A stretch of 7,733 nucleotides of DNA from Acidobacteriota bacterium. GTDB taxonomy: Bacteria; Acidobacteriota; Terriglobia; Terriglobales; SCQP01. Shown here piece by piece: positions 1 through 6,871 of the stretch. A model generated the notes under the pieces. That model was not told the DNA's origin, did no database searches, and saw nothing but the letters and a program-made list of their open reading frames with translations. The number at the start of each line of letters is the position of its first letter. Position 1 is the stretch's first letter. The position numbers were made by a program, and so were the translations under genes. Location: positions 1 through 7,733 of the forward strand of contig JAKATS010000035.1 in NCBI GenBank assembly GCA_021818645.1, written 5' to 3'.

Positions 1-38
1 TAAAGATTTTAGCGCGCATAGATCTAATCTTCCGCTTC

Positions 39-57
39 GGATTCAGCGTCTGAATTC
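39..57. repeat. Small inverted repeat at the end of the hydrolase gene
   Basis: GGATTCAG and CTGAATTC are separated by CGT and form an eight-pair stem with one G-T wobble. It overlaps the TGA stop codon (58-56, minus strand). It could be a weak transcript end, but no T tract follows on the minus strand. Bases 1-55 hold no gene. Confidence 0.3.
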
Positions 58-2321
58 AGTGCAGCAGCAGCACCGCCACGCCAGCTTTTTTCAAGGCCAT
101 AAATAACCGGCAGCCGCCAGCCGTGGCTTGCGGCGCCGGCGCCAGGCCGCCCAGCAAATTCTTCGCCCCCATCCAGTGTTGCGGCAACTGGATCTGAAAC
201 CGCCCCGCCGCGCCATGGTTGATGGCGATCAGCAGCCGGCCCGCCCTGGCTCGCTCGCCCGCCGGCATGGCGTCCGCCGGCACGCGCAGCAGCCGCGCTT
301 CCACCTGTGGCCGCTGGCCGCCGGTGACGCGCAGCGGGGGATGAATCCCCGCCCAGTGCGCCAGCGCGCGAATCAGCCGGCCGGCCGCCGGCGCATGCTG
401 CGTCTGGTTCGCCAGCCCTAAAAAGGAGCCGATATAAATGGTTCGCCCGCGCCCGTAATGCGACTCCACCACCGCCGGCCGACCGTCGGCAAAGCGCGCC
501 AGCACCCGCCCACGCTTCACGCGCAGCGCTTCCTCAAACTGCGCCGCCGGTACCTGCAGCCCCGCCATTCCCGCGGGCGCCCGGCGATTGAAGCGAAAGG
601 TGGTCTGCGTTCCCGACCACAGCGAGGCCTCTTCCACGCCAAACACCCGGTCCAGCCCACCACCTGGAATGTGCGCATAGGCAAAGCCACGGGCATTGTT
701 CCAGGCGGTGCGCGCCTCGCCGATCAGCGTGCCGCCCTGGTGGACGTAGGCTGCCAGGGCGTGCGCCACCGGCCGTGCAAGGGTGATGTCATATGGCATG
801 TAAATGGCCTTATAGCGGCGCGCGCGCCCGGCCACGTCATCCACGTGCAGAAAGGTCACCGGCAGATTTTCCCGGTACAGCGCGCGATAGACGCCCAGCA
901 GCGAATTGCGCACCGCCTGGCCGGGGCCGATCGTATCGCCGCCGCTCAGATAGCTGAGCGGATTGTAGAGCAGCGCCAGTTGCGCCCGCACCGGCTTGGC
1001 CTTACGGAACAGCCGCGCGTGCGCGGTCACGATTTTGGCCAGCGCGCCGGCCGCATGCGCCCGCCGCGTCAGCCGCCCGTCTAAATGAATCATCCCGTAG
1101 CCGTCGGATTCATAGCCGGCGTTCATCGGATACCAGGCGTAGTAGCAAATTGCCTTGGCGCCATGCGCGATCGCCGTCCAGCCCCAGTCACGCAGCTCGG
1201 CGCCGGTGACCGGGTCATTCACCCGCAGTCCGGTTGCCCCCTGGCCCGCCTGCATTTCGCCGACATAAAAGCCGCGCCCCAGGCTGGCGGCATACGAGCC
1301 GTCAAAACCGAAGGCGAGCATTACCGGCGGCCAGCCATGCAGCGGCGCGTCGGCGTGCATGGGATAGATGCTGGCCCCGTAATAATCCACCCGGCGGAAC
1401 ATTTTCCAGTCGTCCGGGTTGCCATAGCCGCTCAAGGGCGTATTCAGCACGCCGGGAATATCGGAATGGCTGCTGGTGATGTAGTTCGGGCTGATCCGCG
1501 TTACCGCCCGTGCCATGGCCCCCAGGTCGGCCGCCAGTTTGTGCAGGATGAACTCCCGCCAGTCCATGAAGTCGGTGTAGGAAAGAATGGTGCCATAACG
1601 TGGTGGCTGCACCTGACGCCAGCGCGTGAAGCCGCGATACCAGGCTTGGTTCAGCATCGCGAGGGTTCCGTATTTGCGCCGTAACCAGCGCTGGAAGCGG
1701 GCGATGGTATAGCGGTTGTAATCGAATTGCACGTGCGGCAGGTCATTGAACCAGACCCAGTTGACCAGATGCGGCTCGCTCCACAGGTCATAGCCGTAAA
1801 AGGCCGGGCTGGCCGCGGCCACCTTCGCCACCTGACGGTAAAACTCCAGCTCCGCCGCGTGTACGCCGGGATTATCGAAGCTGTAGCCCGGCGCCGACTG
1901 CGAGCGGATGTGCACGCCGGTCGCGGTGACAAACTCGGCATGCGGGAATTTTTCGCCCACCCAGCCGGGCGCCGAATCAGCATAGATCTGCACGATCACC
2001 TTCAGCCGTGCCTGCTGCGCCAGCGCCAGCAGCTGCCGCAAATCGCGCAGGTCGAAGACGCCCGGCTGCGGCTCCGCCGTCGCCCAATCCACCCAGGTTT
2101 TCACCGAGTTGAAGCCCAGTCGTTTGATCGTGCGCAACTGGGCTAGCCATTGCCCGCGCTCCCGCCGGGGATGCCGCGACAGCATGGGCGCGCGCGCTTT
2201 GCCGCCGGCAAACCAGACCGCGACGGGGAAAAAGTTCCGCTCCGCCGGCCGCAGCCGCCGCAGGCTGAGACGGCGCGACGCACAGCAGAAGGATGACCAG
2301 GGTTTTCAGCGTCATTCGCAT
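56..2321 (-). CDS. Secreted GH42-like glycoside hydrolase (putative beta-galactosidase), apparent N-terminal frameshift
   Basis: The catalytic part is open from 56 to about 2290, but its first in-frame ATG (2185) is too late: the conserved residues LFPVAVWFAGG lie upstream in the same frame, and no start codon precedes them. A good signal peptide (MRMTLKTLVILLLCVAPSQ, then an Ala-rich stretch) starts at 2321 behind GGAGGG in another frame. Removing one base from the T5C4 run (plus-strand 2225-2233) joins the two into a 754-residue product. Family evidence, numbered from the ATG at 2185: a TIM barrel with acid/base candidate E137 (WSEPH) and nucleophile candidate E310 (GEMQAG), followed by the AIAHGAKAICYYAW motif (339-351). 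A beta-galactosidase trimerisation-like domain spans about 400-610, then a small C-terminal beta domain. GH42 enzymes hydrolyse terminal beta-galactosides; most are cytoplasmic, so export is notable. The usual Asn before the acid/base is Ser. There is no cysteine cluster for zinc. Family is fairly sure, substrate is not. The gene follows the receptor gene by 69 bases, probably in one operon. Confidence 0.82.
2225..2233 (-). other. Homopolymer run at the frameshift point of the hydrolase gene
   Basis: On the coding (minus) strand the run reads TTTTTCCCC. In the signal-peptide frame it is read GAA CTT TTT CCC CGT and continues into a non-homologous Arg/Ala-rich frame. With one base fewer it is read GAA CTT TTC CCC GTC GCG GTC TGG, giving ELFPVAVW, the expected start of the mature GH42-like domain. 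The break could be an assembly error in a homopolymer, a real inactivating mutation, or a slippery site (UUU-C or CCC-C would allow a +1 shift). The sequence alone does not decide between these. Confidence 0.75.
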
Positions 2322-2328
2322 GCTGCCA

Positions 2329-2334
2329 CCCTCC
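2329..2334 (-). promoter_or_regulatory. Ribosome binding site of the hydrolase gene
   Basis: The minus strand reads GGAGGG followed by seven bases and then the ATG at 2321. This is a strong Shine-Dalgarno match at normal spacing. It supports the start at the signal peptide over the internal ATG at 2185, which would remove the export signal and the first barrel strand. Confidence 0.7.
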
Positions 2335-2390
2335 AACCCCAACGGGAGCGCGTCCGTCTTCGCCCGCCCAGCCTCACGCCCGCGCCGGCT

Positions 2391-5300
2391 TCAATAGGTG
2401 AACTTAAAGCCGAATTGCAGTTGGCGCGGCGTGTTGGCCGCATAGGTGATCTGGCCAAAGCCGGCCATCACCCCCGGCGACGTGCCCGCGTTCTGATTCC
2501 AGAAAACGTTGGGATAACCCATCTGCACCGAATTGGTGACGTTATAGGCGGCAAGCTGGAATTGCAGTTTTTTGCCCTCACCAACGGAAAAGTTCTTGAA
2601 AATGGAAACGTCTAGATTGCTGGTGCCGTCGGTCCGGATCGGTAGCGTCGCTGGCGCCGTGCCGGCGTAATATGGACTGGCCGGTTGCGAGAAGCACTGC
2701 CAGTTGAACCAGTCGCTGGCCGTGCGCGGCGCATTCTGCGCCGGGTTGCAGCTCAGATTCGGACGCTGGTTGAAATACGGATCCCCGGTGCCGCCCGGCG
2801 AGGCAATCGGCACGCCGGTCGAAAGGCTGAGGATGGTGTTCAGCGTCCAGCCGCCCACCGCTTCGTCGGCCCAACCGCTGACGTTGATCGCCCGGCCGCG
2901 GCCGATCGGCAGGTCGTAGGAGGTTTGCCAGGAAAACCACCGCGCCACATCCTGCGTGCTCAGGCCGCGGTTCATGCCCACGTTTTTAAGGTCCTGATAG
3001 AAGCCGCCGTTGGTGCCGATGAAACTCAGCGGCGAGGTGAAGTCGTCGGTCAGCAGCTTGCCCCAGGTGAAGGAGCCCAGCGTGGTGAAATGGCTGGTCA
3101 GCCGCTTCTGCACCTTGATCTGCAGTGAGTGATAGATCGAATCCCCGACCGGCGCGCCGCTAATGCCCACCCCGCCCCCGCCAATGGCGCCATTGGTGAA
3201 CTGCGGATACGGCGTCAGCGCCTCCGCTTGCGAAATCGTCGCCGCGCCATAGATCGGCGAGGTGGGATTCGTGATGGCCGCCTCGTATTTGTTCGGCACC
3301 TGATTGTTGAGCCCCGCCTTATACTGCGCGATCGTCTGCAGTGGCAATTCATTGTAATCTCCGCCGGAGATGGGCAGGTGCAGCCCGCGGCTGCCCACCC
3401 AGGCGGCGGAAAAGATCGTCTGGTGCGGAAATTCGTATTGAATGCCGAAGTTGAAATCGTAAGTAGTTGGCTCCGGCTGCGAGCGCAGGGCCGTGGTCAG
3501 CGCATTGCCCAGGTTGGTCGCTGGCCCCAGCGCGCTGTTGGTGGGCTGCACGACTCCGGTGGGAAAGGGATTGTTCAGCAGGTTGAGCGGCACCGAATTG
3601 CCGTCGGCATTCAGCGAAGTCGCGTTCCAGGGGGTGGAGGCAAAAAAGCCGTCGCTGTTCAGCGAGGGGTTGGAGACCATGTGCGTGCTCGGCCCGTAGA
3701 AGACGCCGAAACCACCCCGCACCACGGCCCGTGAAAAGGGCTGATACGCAAAGCCCGCGCGCGGACCGAAATCATTCATATTGGTCGTGAACGGGCTCTG
3801 GCCGTTGTGCACGAACTGCTCTCCGCCGACCATCGGCACGCCATTGACGGTATAGTGCAGCGTCGGGTTGAACCACTCCAGCCGGTTGTAGCGCTCCGTG
3901 CGCCCGCCAAAAATGTCCCAGCGCAGCCCCAGGTTGACGGTCAGCCGGCGCGCGACATGGAAATCATCCTGCACGTAAGTGCCGTAATACGGGCTGGCCT
4001 CGGCGCCGAAGATGTCCTTGGTAAAGCCATTCTGCCATTCCCCACCCGGCGCCGACCCCATGCCCAGCAGGAAAGAGGCGAAATCGCTGCCGTCACCCGC
4101 CCAGGTGGTCGAACTGGTCGCGGTGTTGTCGAACAGGTACCAGCCGCTGGGCGCGATCGGCTGACCGTCGTTCATCAGCTCCTCTTCGTATTCAAACCCG
4201 AACTTCAGGTTGTGCCGGCCGTGAATCGTATCCAGCGCGGCGATGAAGTCATGGTCCATGCTGGCGAAGTGGAAAGTGGTCCAGGGATTGGAGCCCAGAC
4301 CGGTGGTGGGCCCGCTGAACCAGATGCGGGGAATATCGGCATAAACCGACTGCGCCTGCAGCGCCGTCGGAAACCCCAGCGAGGTCATCTTGAAGCCAAT
4401 CTGCCGCGGATCGCCCGTCTGGTTCTCAAAATGCCGCACGAACGAGTAGCGCAGCGTCAGAACGGCTGTCGGCGTCAGCATGTAGTCGTCGGCCAGCAGG
4501 AAATTGCGGTCGTTGGTGATGTTCTGATAGACATTGGGGTTGAAAATATTGGCGGCGCCATAGAGGTTTGCATTGCCAAACCTCAGCCGGCCAAAGGAAA
4601 AGCGGCCGAAGATGTGCTGCTTGCTGCTAAAATTATCGTCAAGGCGGATATCGAACTTCTGCGCGTCATCCGGCTGCAGGCCGCTGGCGAAATAGTTGTT
4701 GGTGTGGTACGGGCCGGTGCCAGCCTGGTTGGGCAACGGAAAGTATTGGGTATAGGCCATCGCCACCGGGTTCAGATCCTGGCTCGGAATGACGTTGCGC
4801 GGGAATGGCTGGCGCGTGCCGTTGGCCTGATCCGGCACCAGCGGATTGTAAATGGTGAACGGATCGGCGGAAAAATTGCCCTGCCGCTCGGCCAATGTCG
4901 GCACCGTATACGAGCCGGTCTGTAGCGTGCTCTGCTGCAGGCCCTCATAGTCGGCGAAAAAGAACATCTTGTTGTGCAGAATCGGCCCCCCGATCGCGCC
5001 GCCCCACTGATAGCGGTGGTAATTGAGTGGCTTGTTGGGCTGGCCGGCGGCCAACTGCGCCGCCTTGGCAAAGGCATCGTTCGCCGCCAGCGCGTTGGGC
5101 CGGTCATAATAGAAGAAGTTGCCGTGAAACTGGTTGCCGCCGGATTTGGTCACCAAGCTGACCACCCCCGCGCCGGCGCTCTGATAGCTGGCCGGCACGT
5201 CGTTGGTCTCGACGCGATATTCCTGCACCGCATCCAGCGGAGGCCGCAGCGCGGGAATCAGCGCGCCCAGGTTGTTCTCGCCGATGGAGATCGGGCTGCC

Positions 5301-5921
5301 GTCGAGCATGTAGTAGAGCGAGCCCTGCAGCGCGCCGTTGATGGTATAGCCCGACACCTCCGCCCCCGGCCGGGCATTGAAATCCACGTTGTTCACCGTG
5401 CCGTTGACCGGCGTGATGCCGGGGCTCAACTGCACCAGTTGATACACGTCGCGCGATATCAGCGGCACGCGGTGGATCATCTCCTTGGAAATCAGCTGCC
5501 CGATGGTCGAATTGCTGGTCGCCGCCAGCGTCGGCACGCTAGTCACCGTCACCGTCTGGTTGATGGCGCCCGGATGCAGGGTCAGATTCACCGCCGTGGC
5601 CTCATCCACCGTCACCGTGATGTTTTTCTGCACCACCGTGCTAAAACCGTTATGGCTGACGGTCACCTGGTAGGCGCCGGGCGTCAGGGAAACGAACGAA
5701 TACAGCCCGGCGCTCGTGGTAGTCGTTTGTTGCGTCACGCCGGTGGCCACGTCCAGTAAATGTACCTGCGCCCCCGGCACCGCCGCCCCCGAGCTGTCCG
5801 TGATCAGCCCGCTGACCGTTCCCTGTCCTGCCTGCGCCCAAGCCGCTAGGCTGAACCCCAGGGCGCACGCCAACACCCATAGCCCGCTGACCTTCCCCCA
5901 CCCATCGTGCAACCGAATCAT
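2391..5921 (-). CDS. TonB-dependent receptor, Oar-like, with carboxypeptidase-regulatory-like domain
   Basis: An outer-membrane, energy-coupled transporter of 1,176 residues. Order of parts: signal peptide 1 to about 29 or 31 (GLWVLACALGFSLAAWAQA); a carboxypeptidase-regulatory-like beta-sandwich at about 34-116, beginning GTVSGLITDSSGAAVPGAQV; a plug domain at about 137-260, including RVPLISRDVYQLVQLSPG and YMLDGSPI; then VVSLVTKSGGNQFHG leading into a long beta-barrel. It ends FGFKFTY, with the terminal aromatic residue expected for BAM-assembled porins. There is no STN domain and no clear TonB box. The open frame extends to 6002, but that ATG lies inside the promoter; the ATG at 5921 has AAGGAG five bases upstream and begins the signal peptide. 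It is the first gene of a minus-strand unit with the GH42-like hydrolase. The substrate is probably an oligosaccharide, judged from the neighbours only. The frame is intact throughout. Confidence 0.93.
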   Translation of the reverse strand: MIRLHDGWGKVSGLWVLACALGFSLAAWAQAGQGTVSGLITDSSGAAVPGAQVHLLDVATGVTQQTTTTSAGLYSFVSLTPGAYQVTVSHNGFSTVVQKNITVTVDEATAVNLTLHPGAINQTVTVTSVPTLAATSNSTIGQLISKEMIHRVPLISRDVYQLVQLSPGITPVNGTVNNVDFNARPGAEVSGYTINGALQGSLYYMLDGSPISIGENNLGALIPALRPPLDAVQEYRVETNDVPASYQSAGAGVVSLVTKSGGNQFHGNFFYYDRPNALAANDAFAKAAQLAAGQPNKPLNYHRYQWGGAIGGPILHNKMFFFADYEGLQQSTLQTGSYTVPTLAERQGNFSADPFTIYNPLVPDQANGTRQPFPRNVIPSQDLNPVAMAYTQYFPLPNQAGTGPYHTNNYFASGLQPDDAQKFDIRLDDNFSSKQHIFGRFSFGRLRFGNANLYGAANIFNPNVYQNITNDRNFLLADDYMLTPTAVLTLRYSFVRHFENQTGDPRQIGFKMTSLGFPTALQAQSVYADIPRIWFSGPTTGLGSNPWTTFHFASMDHDFIAALDTIHGRHNLKFGFEYEEELMNDGQPIAPSGWYLFDNTATSSTTWAGDGSDFASFLLGMGSAPGGEWQNGFTKDIFGAEASPYYGTYVQDDFHVARRLTVNLGLRWDIFGGRTERYNRLEWFNPTLHYTVNGVPMVGGEQFVHNGQSPFTTNMNDFGPRAGFAYQPFSRAVVRGGFGVFYGPSTHMVSNPSLNSDGFFASTPWNATSLNADGNSVPLNLLNNPFPTGVVQPTNSALGPATNLGNALTTALRSQPEPTTYDFNFGIQYEFPHQTIFSAAWVGSRGLHLPISGGDYNELPLQTIAQYKAGLNNQVPNKYEAAITNPTSPIYGAATISQAEALTPYPQFTNGAIGGGGVGISGAPVGDSIYHSLQIKVQKRLTSHFTTLGSFTWGKLLTDDFTSPLSFIGTNGGFYQDLKNVGMNRGLSTQDVARWFSWQTSYDLPIGRGRAINVSGWADEAVGGWTLNTILSLSTGVPIASPGGTGDPYFNQRPNLSCNPAQNAPRTASDWFNWQCFSQPASPYYAGTAPATLPIRTDGTSNLDVSIFKNFSVGEGKKLQFQLAAYNVTNSVQMGYPNVFWNQNAGTSPGVMAGFGQITYAANTPRQLQFGFKFTY
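4563..4584. repeat. Perfect 8-bp inverted repeat inside the receptor gene
   Basis: GAGGTTTG and CAAACCTC are separated by six bases (CATTGC), which would form a small stem-loop in the receptor mRNA. It lies in a barrel segment reading LRFGNANLYG. It may be chance or a local effect of the codons used; no terminator-like T tract follows on either strand. Confidence 0.3.
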
Positions 5922-5926
5922 GGTTT

Positions 5927-5932
5927 CTCCTT
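5927..5932 (-). promoter_or_regulatory. Ribosome binding site of the receptor gene
   Basis: The minus strand reads AAGGAG, five bases before the ATG at 5921. This decides the start: the upstream in-frame ATGs at 6002 and 5984 have no comparable site and fall in the promoter/operator region. Confidence 0.8.
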
Positions 5933-5964
5933 CATCCTTGTGCCCCGGATACTGTGTTGCTCGT

Positions 5965-5992
5965 GAGTCGTAGTGGCAAATCATTGCGACTC
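5965..5992. promoter_or_regulatory. 28-bp imperfect palindrome, candidate operator
   Basis: Perfect six-base arms GAGTCG (5965-5970) and CGACTC (5987-5992) are 16 bases apart. Further symmetric matches inside give 9 of 14 paired positions. It lies directly downstream of the minus-strand -10 element, so it would cover about +1 to +28 of the receptor transcript, a typical roadblock position for a repressor. The divergent GntR/UTRA protein is the obvious candidate to bind it, but this is inferred from position only, and the sequence does not match the GTnTAnAC-type core often given for the HutC group. Confidence 0.5.
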
Positions 5993-5998
5993 GGGAAT

Positions 5999-6027
5999 AC
6001 ACTAAACTGATTGCGGGTGTGAGTCAA
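5999..6027 (-). promoter_or_regulatory. Predicted sigma-70-type promoter of the receptor-hydrolase unit
   Basis: On the minus strand, TTGACT (6027-6022) and TAGTGT (6004-5999) are separated by exactly 17 bases. The -35 matches consensus in five of six positions and the -10 in only three, so the promoter may be weak or activated. Transcription would start near 5990-5992, leaving a leader of about 70 bases before the ATG at 5921. A GAGTC half-site overlaps the -35. Confidence 0.5.
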
Positions 6028-6048
6028 GCATATTAATATATTATTATG
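6011..6048 (+). promoter_or_regulatory. AT-rich patch, possible promoter of the regulator gene
   Basis: Bases 6030-6048 are almost pure A/T in an otherwise GC-rich window and contain two overlapping 10-bp palindromes, ATATTAATAT (6030-6039) and TAATATATTA (6034-6043). A possible plus-strand promoter is TTGCGG (6011-6016), 17 bases, TAATAT (6034-6039), giving a leader of roughly 35 bases. The -35 match is poor. The patch also lies just upstream of the minus-strand -35, where it could act as an UP-like element or an additional binding site. Confidence 0.35.
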
Positions 6049-6080
6049 AGTTTTAACGTTCGCGCCGGCCACTAACCCCT

Positions 6081-6854
6081 ATGGTCTCCTTAATCTTCCC
6101 CACCCAGGAATCCGCGGCCCATCCGCTCCAGCGCCAGGGAGTGCCGCTATTTATGCAGATCAAAAGCGCGCTGCAGGCCCGGCTGGATCATGGCCTGCGC
6201 GCCGGCGAACTGCATCCCGGTGGCTTTTTCACCACCGAAAAAGATATTTGCCGCGAGTTTCAGGTGAGCATCATCACCGCCAAGCGCGCGCTGGACGAGC
6301 TGGAATCCGAAGGCCGGCTGGTGCGCCAGCGCGGTCGCGGCACCTTCATCGCCCAACCCCGCATCGCGCAAAACCTCGACCATTTTTACCGCTTCTCCAC
6401 CCAGTTGCTCAGCCAGGGCCTGCAGCCGGGTTGCCGCAACCTGAGCGTCAAAGTCATCGCCTCGCCGCCGCATATCGCCCACCTGCTGGAACTCGGGCCG
6501 CGGCAGAAAGTGATTTCCCTGTTCCGCCTGCGCCTGGTCAACACCGAGCCGTTTTTTCTCCAGACTTCGTATTTGCCGCAGGCCCGTTTTGCCGGCTTGG
6601 AACAAGAGGACCATGACCGATATGCCCTCTACGACCTGCTGCGCGATAAATACCATCGCGCGCCGGCGCGGTGCCAGGACACCTTCGAGCCGGTGCTGTT
6701 GCACAAAAGCGCCGCCGAGTATCTGCAGGTGCCGGTGCGCAGCGCCGGCATGCTGATTGAACGCGTCACCCGCGCCAGCGACGGCGAGATCATCGAAGTG
6801 TCCCGCGGGGTGGTGCGGGGCGACCGCTGCCGCCTGACGGTGGATCTGAGTTGA
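6081..6854 (+). CDS. GntR-family (HutC subfamily) transcriptional regulator with UTRA domain
   Basis: A DNA-binding regulator of 257 residues, the normal size for the HutC group. The GntR winged helix-turn-helix spans about 20-92: VPLFMQIKSAL opens it, TTEKDICREFQVSIITAKRAL (51-71) covers the helix-turn-helix, and RLVRQRGRGTFIAQ (79-92) is the wing with the signature GRGTF. The UTRA ligand-binding domain runs about 100-255, with FRLRLVNTEPFFLQTSYLP and the characteristic end IIEVSRGVVRGDRCRLTVDL. UTRA domains usually sense small molecules, often phosphorylated sugars or histidine-pathway compounds. It is transcribed away from the receptor-hydrolase unit and probably controls it, and perhaps itself. 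The ATG at 6081 has no Shine-Dalgarno sequence; the next ATG (6153) would cut into the winged helix, so 6081 is preferred. Repressor or activator cannot be told from sequence. Confidence 0.92.
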   Translation: MVSLIFPTQESAAHPLQRQGVPLFMQIKSALQARLDHGLRAGELHPGGFFTTEKDICREFQVSIITAKRALDELESEGRLVRQRGRGTFIAQPRIAQNLDHFYRFSTQLLSQGLQPGCRNLSVKVIASPPHIAHLLELGPRQKVISLFRLRLVNTEPFFLQTSYLPQARFAGLEQEDHDRYALYDLLRDKYHRAPARCQDTFEPVLLHKSAAEYLQVPVRSAGMLIERVTRASDGEIIEVSRGVVRGDRCRLTVDLS

Positions 6855-6871
6855 GCTATCCCGTGGCATCC

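Noticed and set aside
39..57. Intrinsic terminator for the receptor-hydrolase unit
   Set aside because: The stem is short, overlaps the stop codon and lacks a following T tract on the minus strand, so it is listed only as an inverted repeat.
56..2185. Start of the hydrolase at the internal ATG 2185
   Set aside because: It would drop the first conserved barrel strand (FPVAVWFAGG) and the signal peptide. The frameshift explanation accounts for all the sequence.
3807..4925. A 372-codon open frame on the plus strand inside the receptor gene
   Set aside because: It is antisense to a well-supported receptor gene, rich in Arg/Gln/Val as expected of a high-GC shadow frame, and has no recognisable domain. 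The 4974-5759 plus-strand frame was rejected for the same reasons.
2391..6002. Longer receptor start at 6002
   Set aside because: The extra 27 residues precede a normal signal peptide, and the codons overlap the predicted -10 element and palindrome. The ATG at 5921 has a good ribosome site.
6147..6869. A 240-codon minus-strand open frame covering the regulator gene
   Set aside because: It is the antisense shadow of the GntR/UTRA gene. No family features are visible and the sense frame has clear domain motifs.
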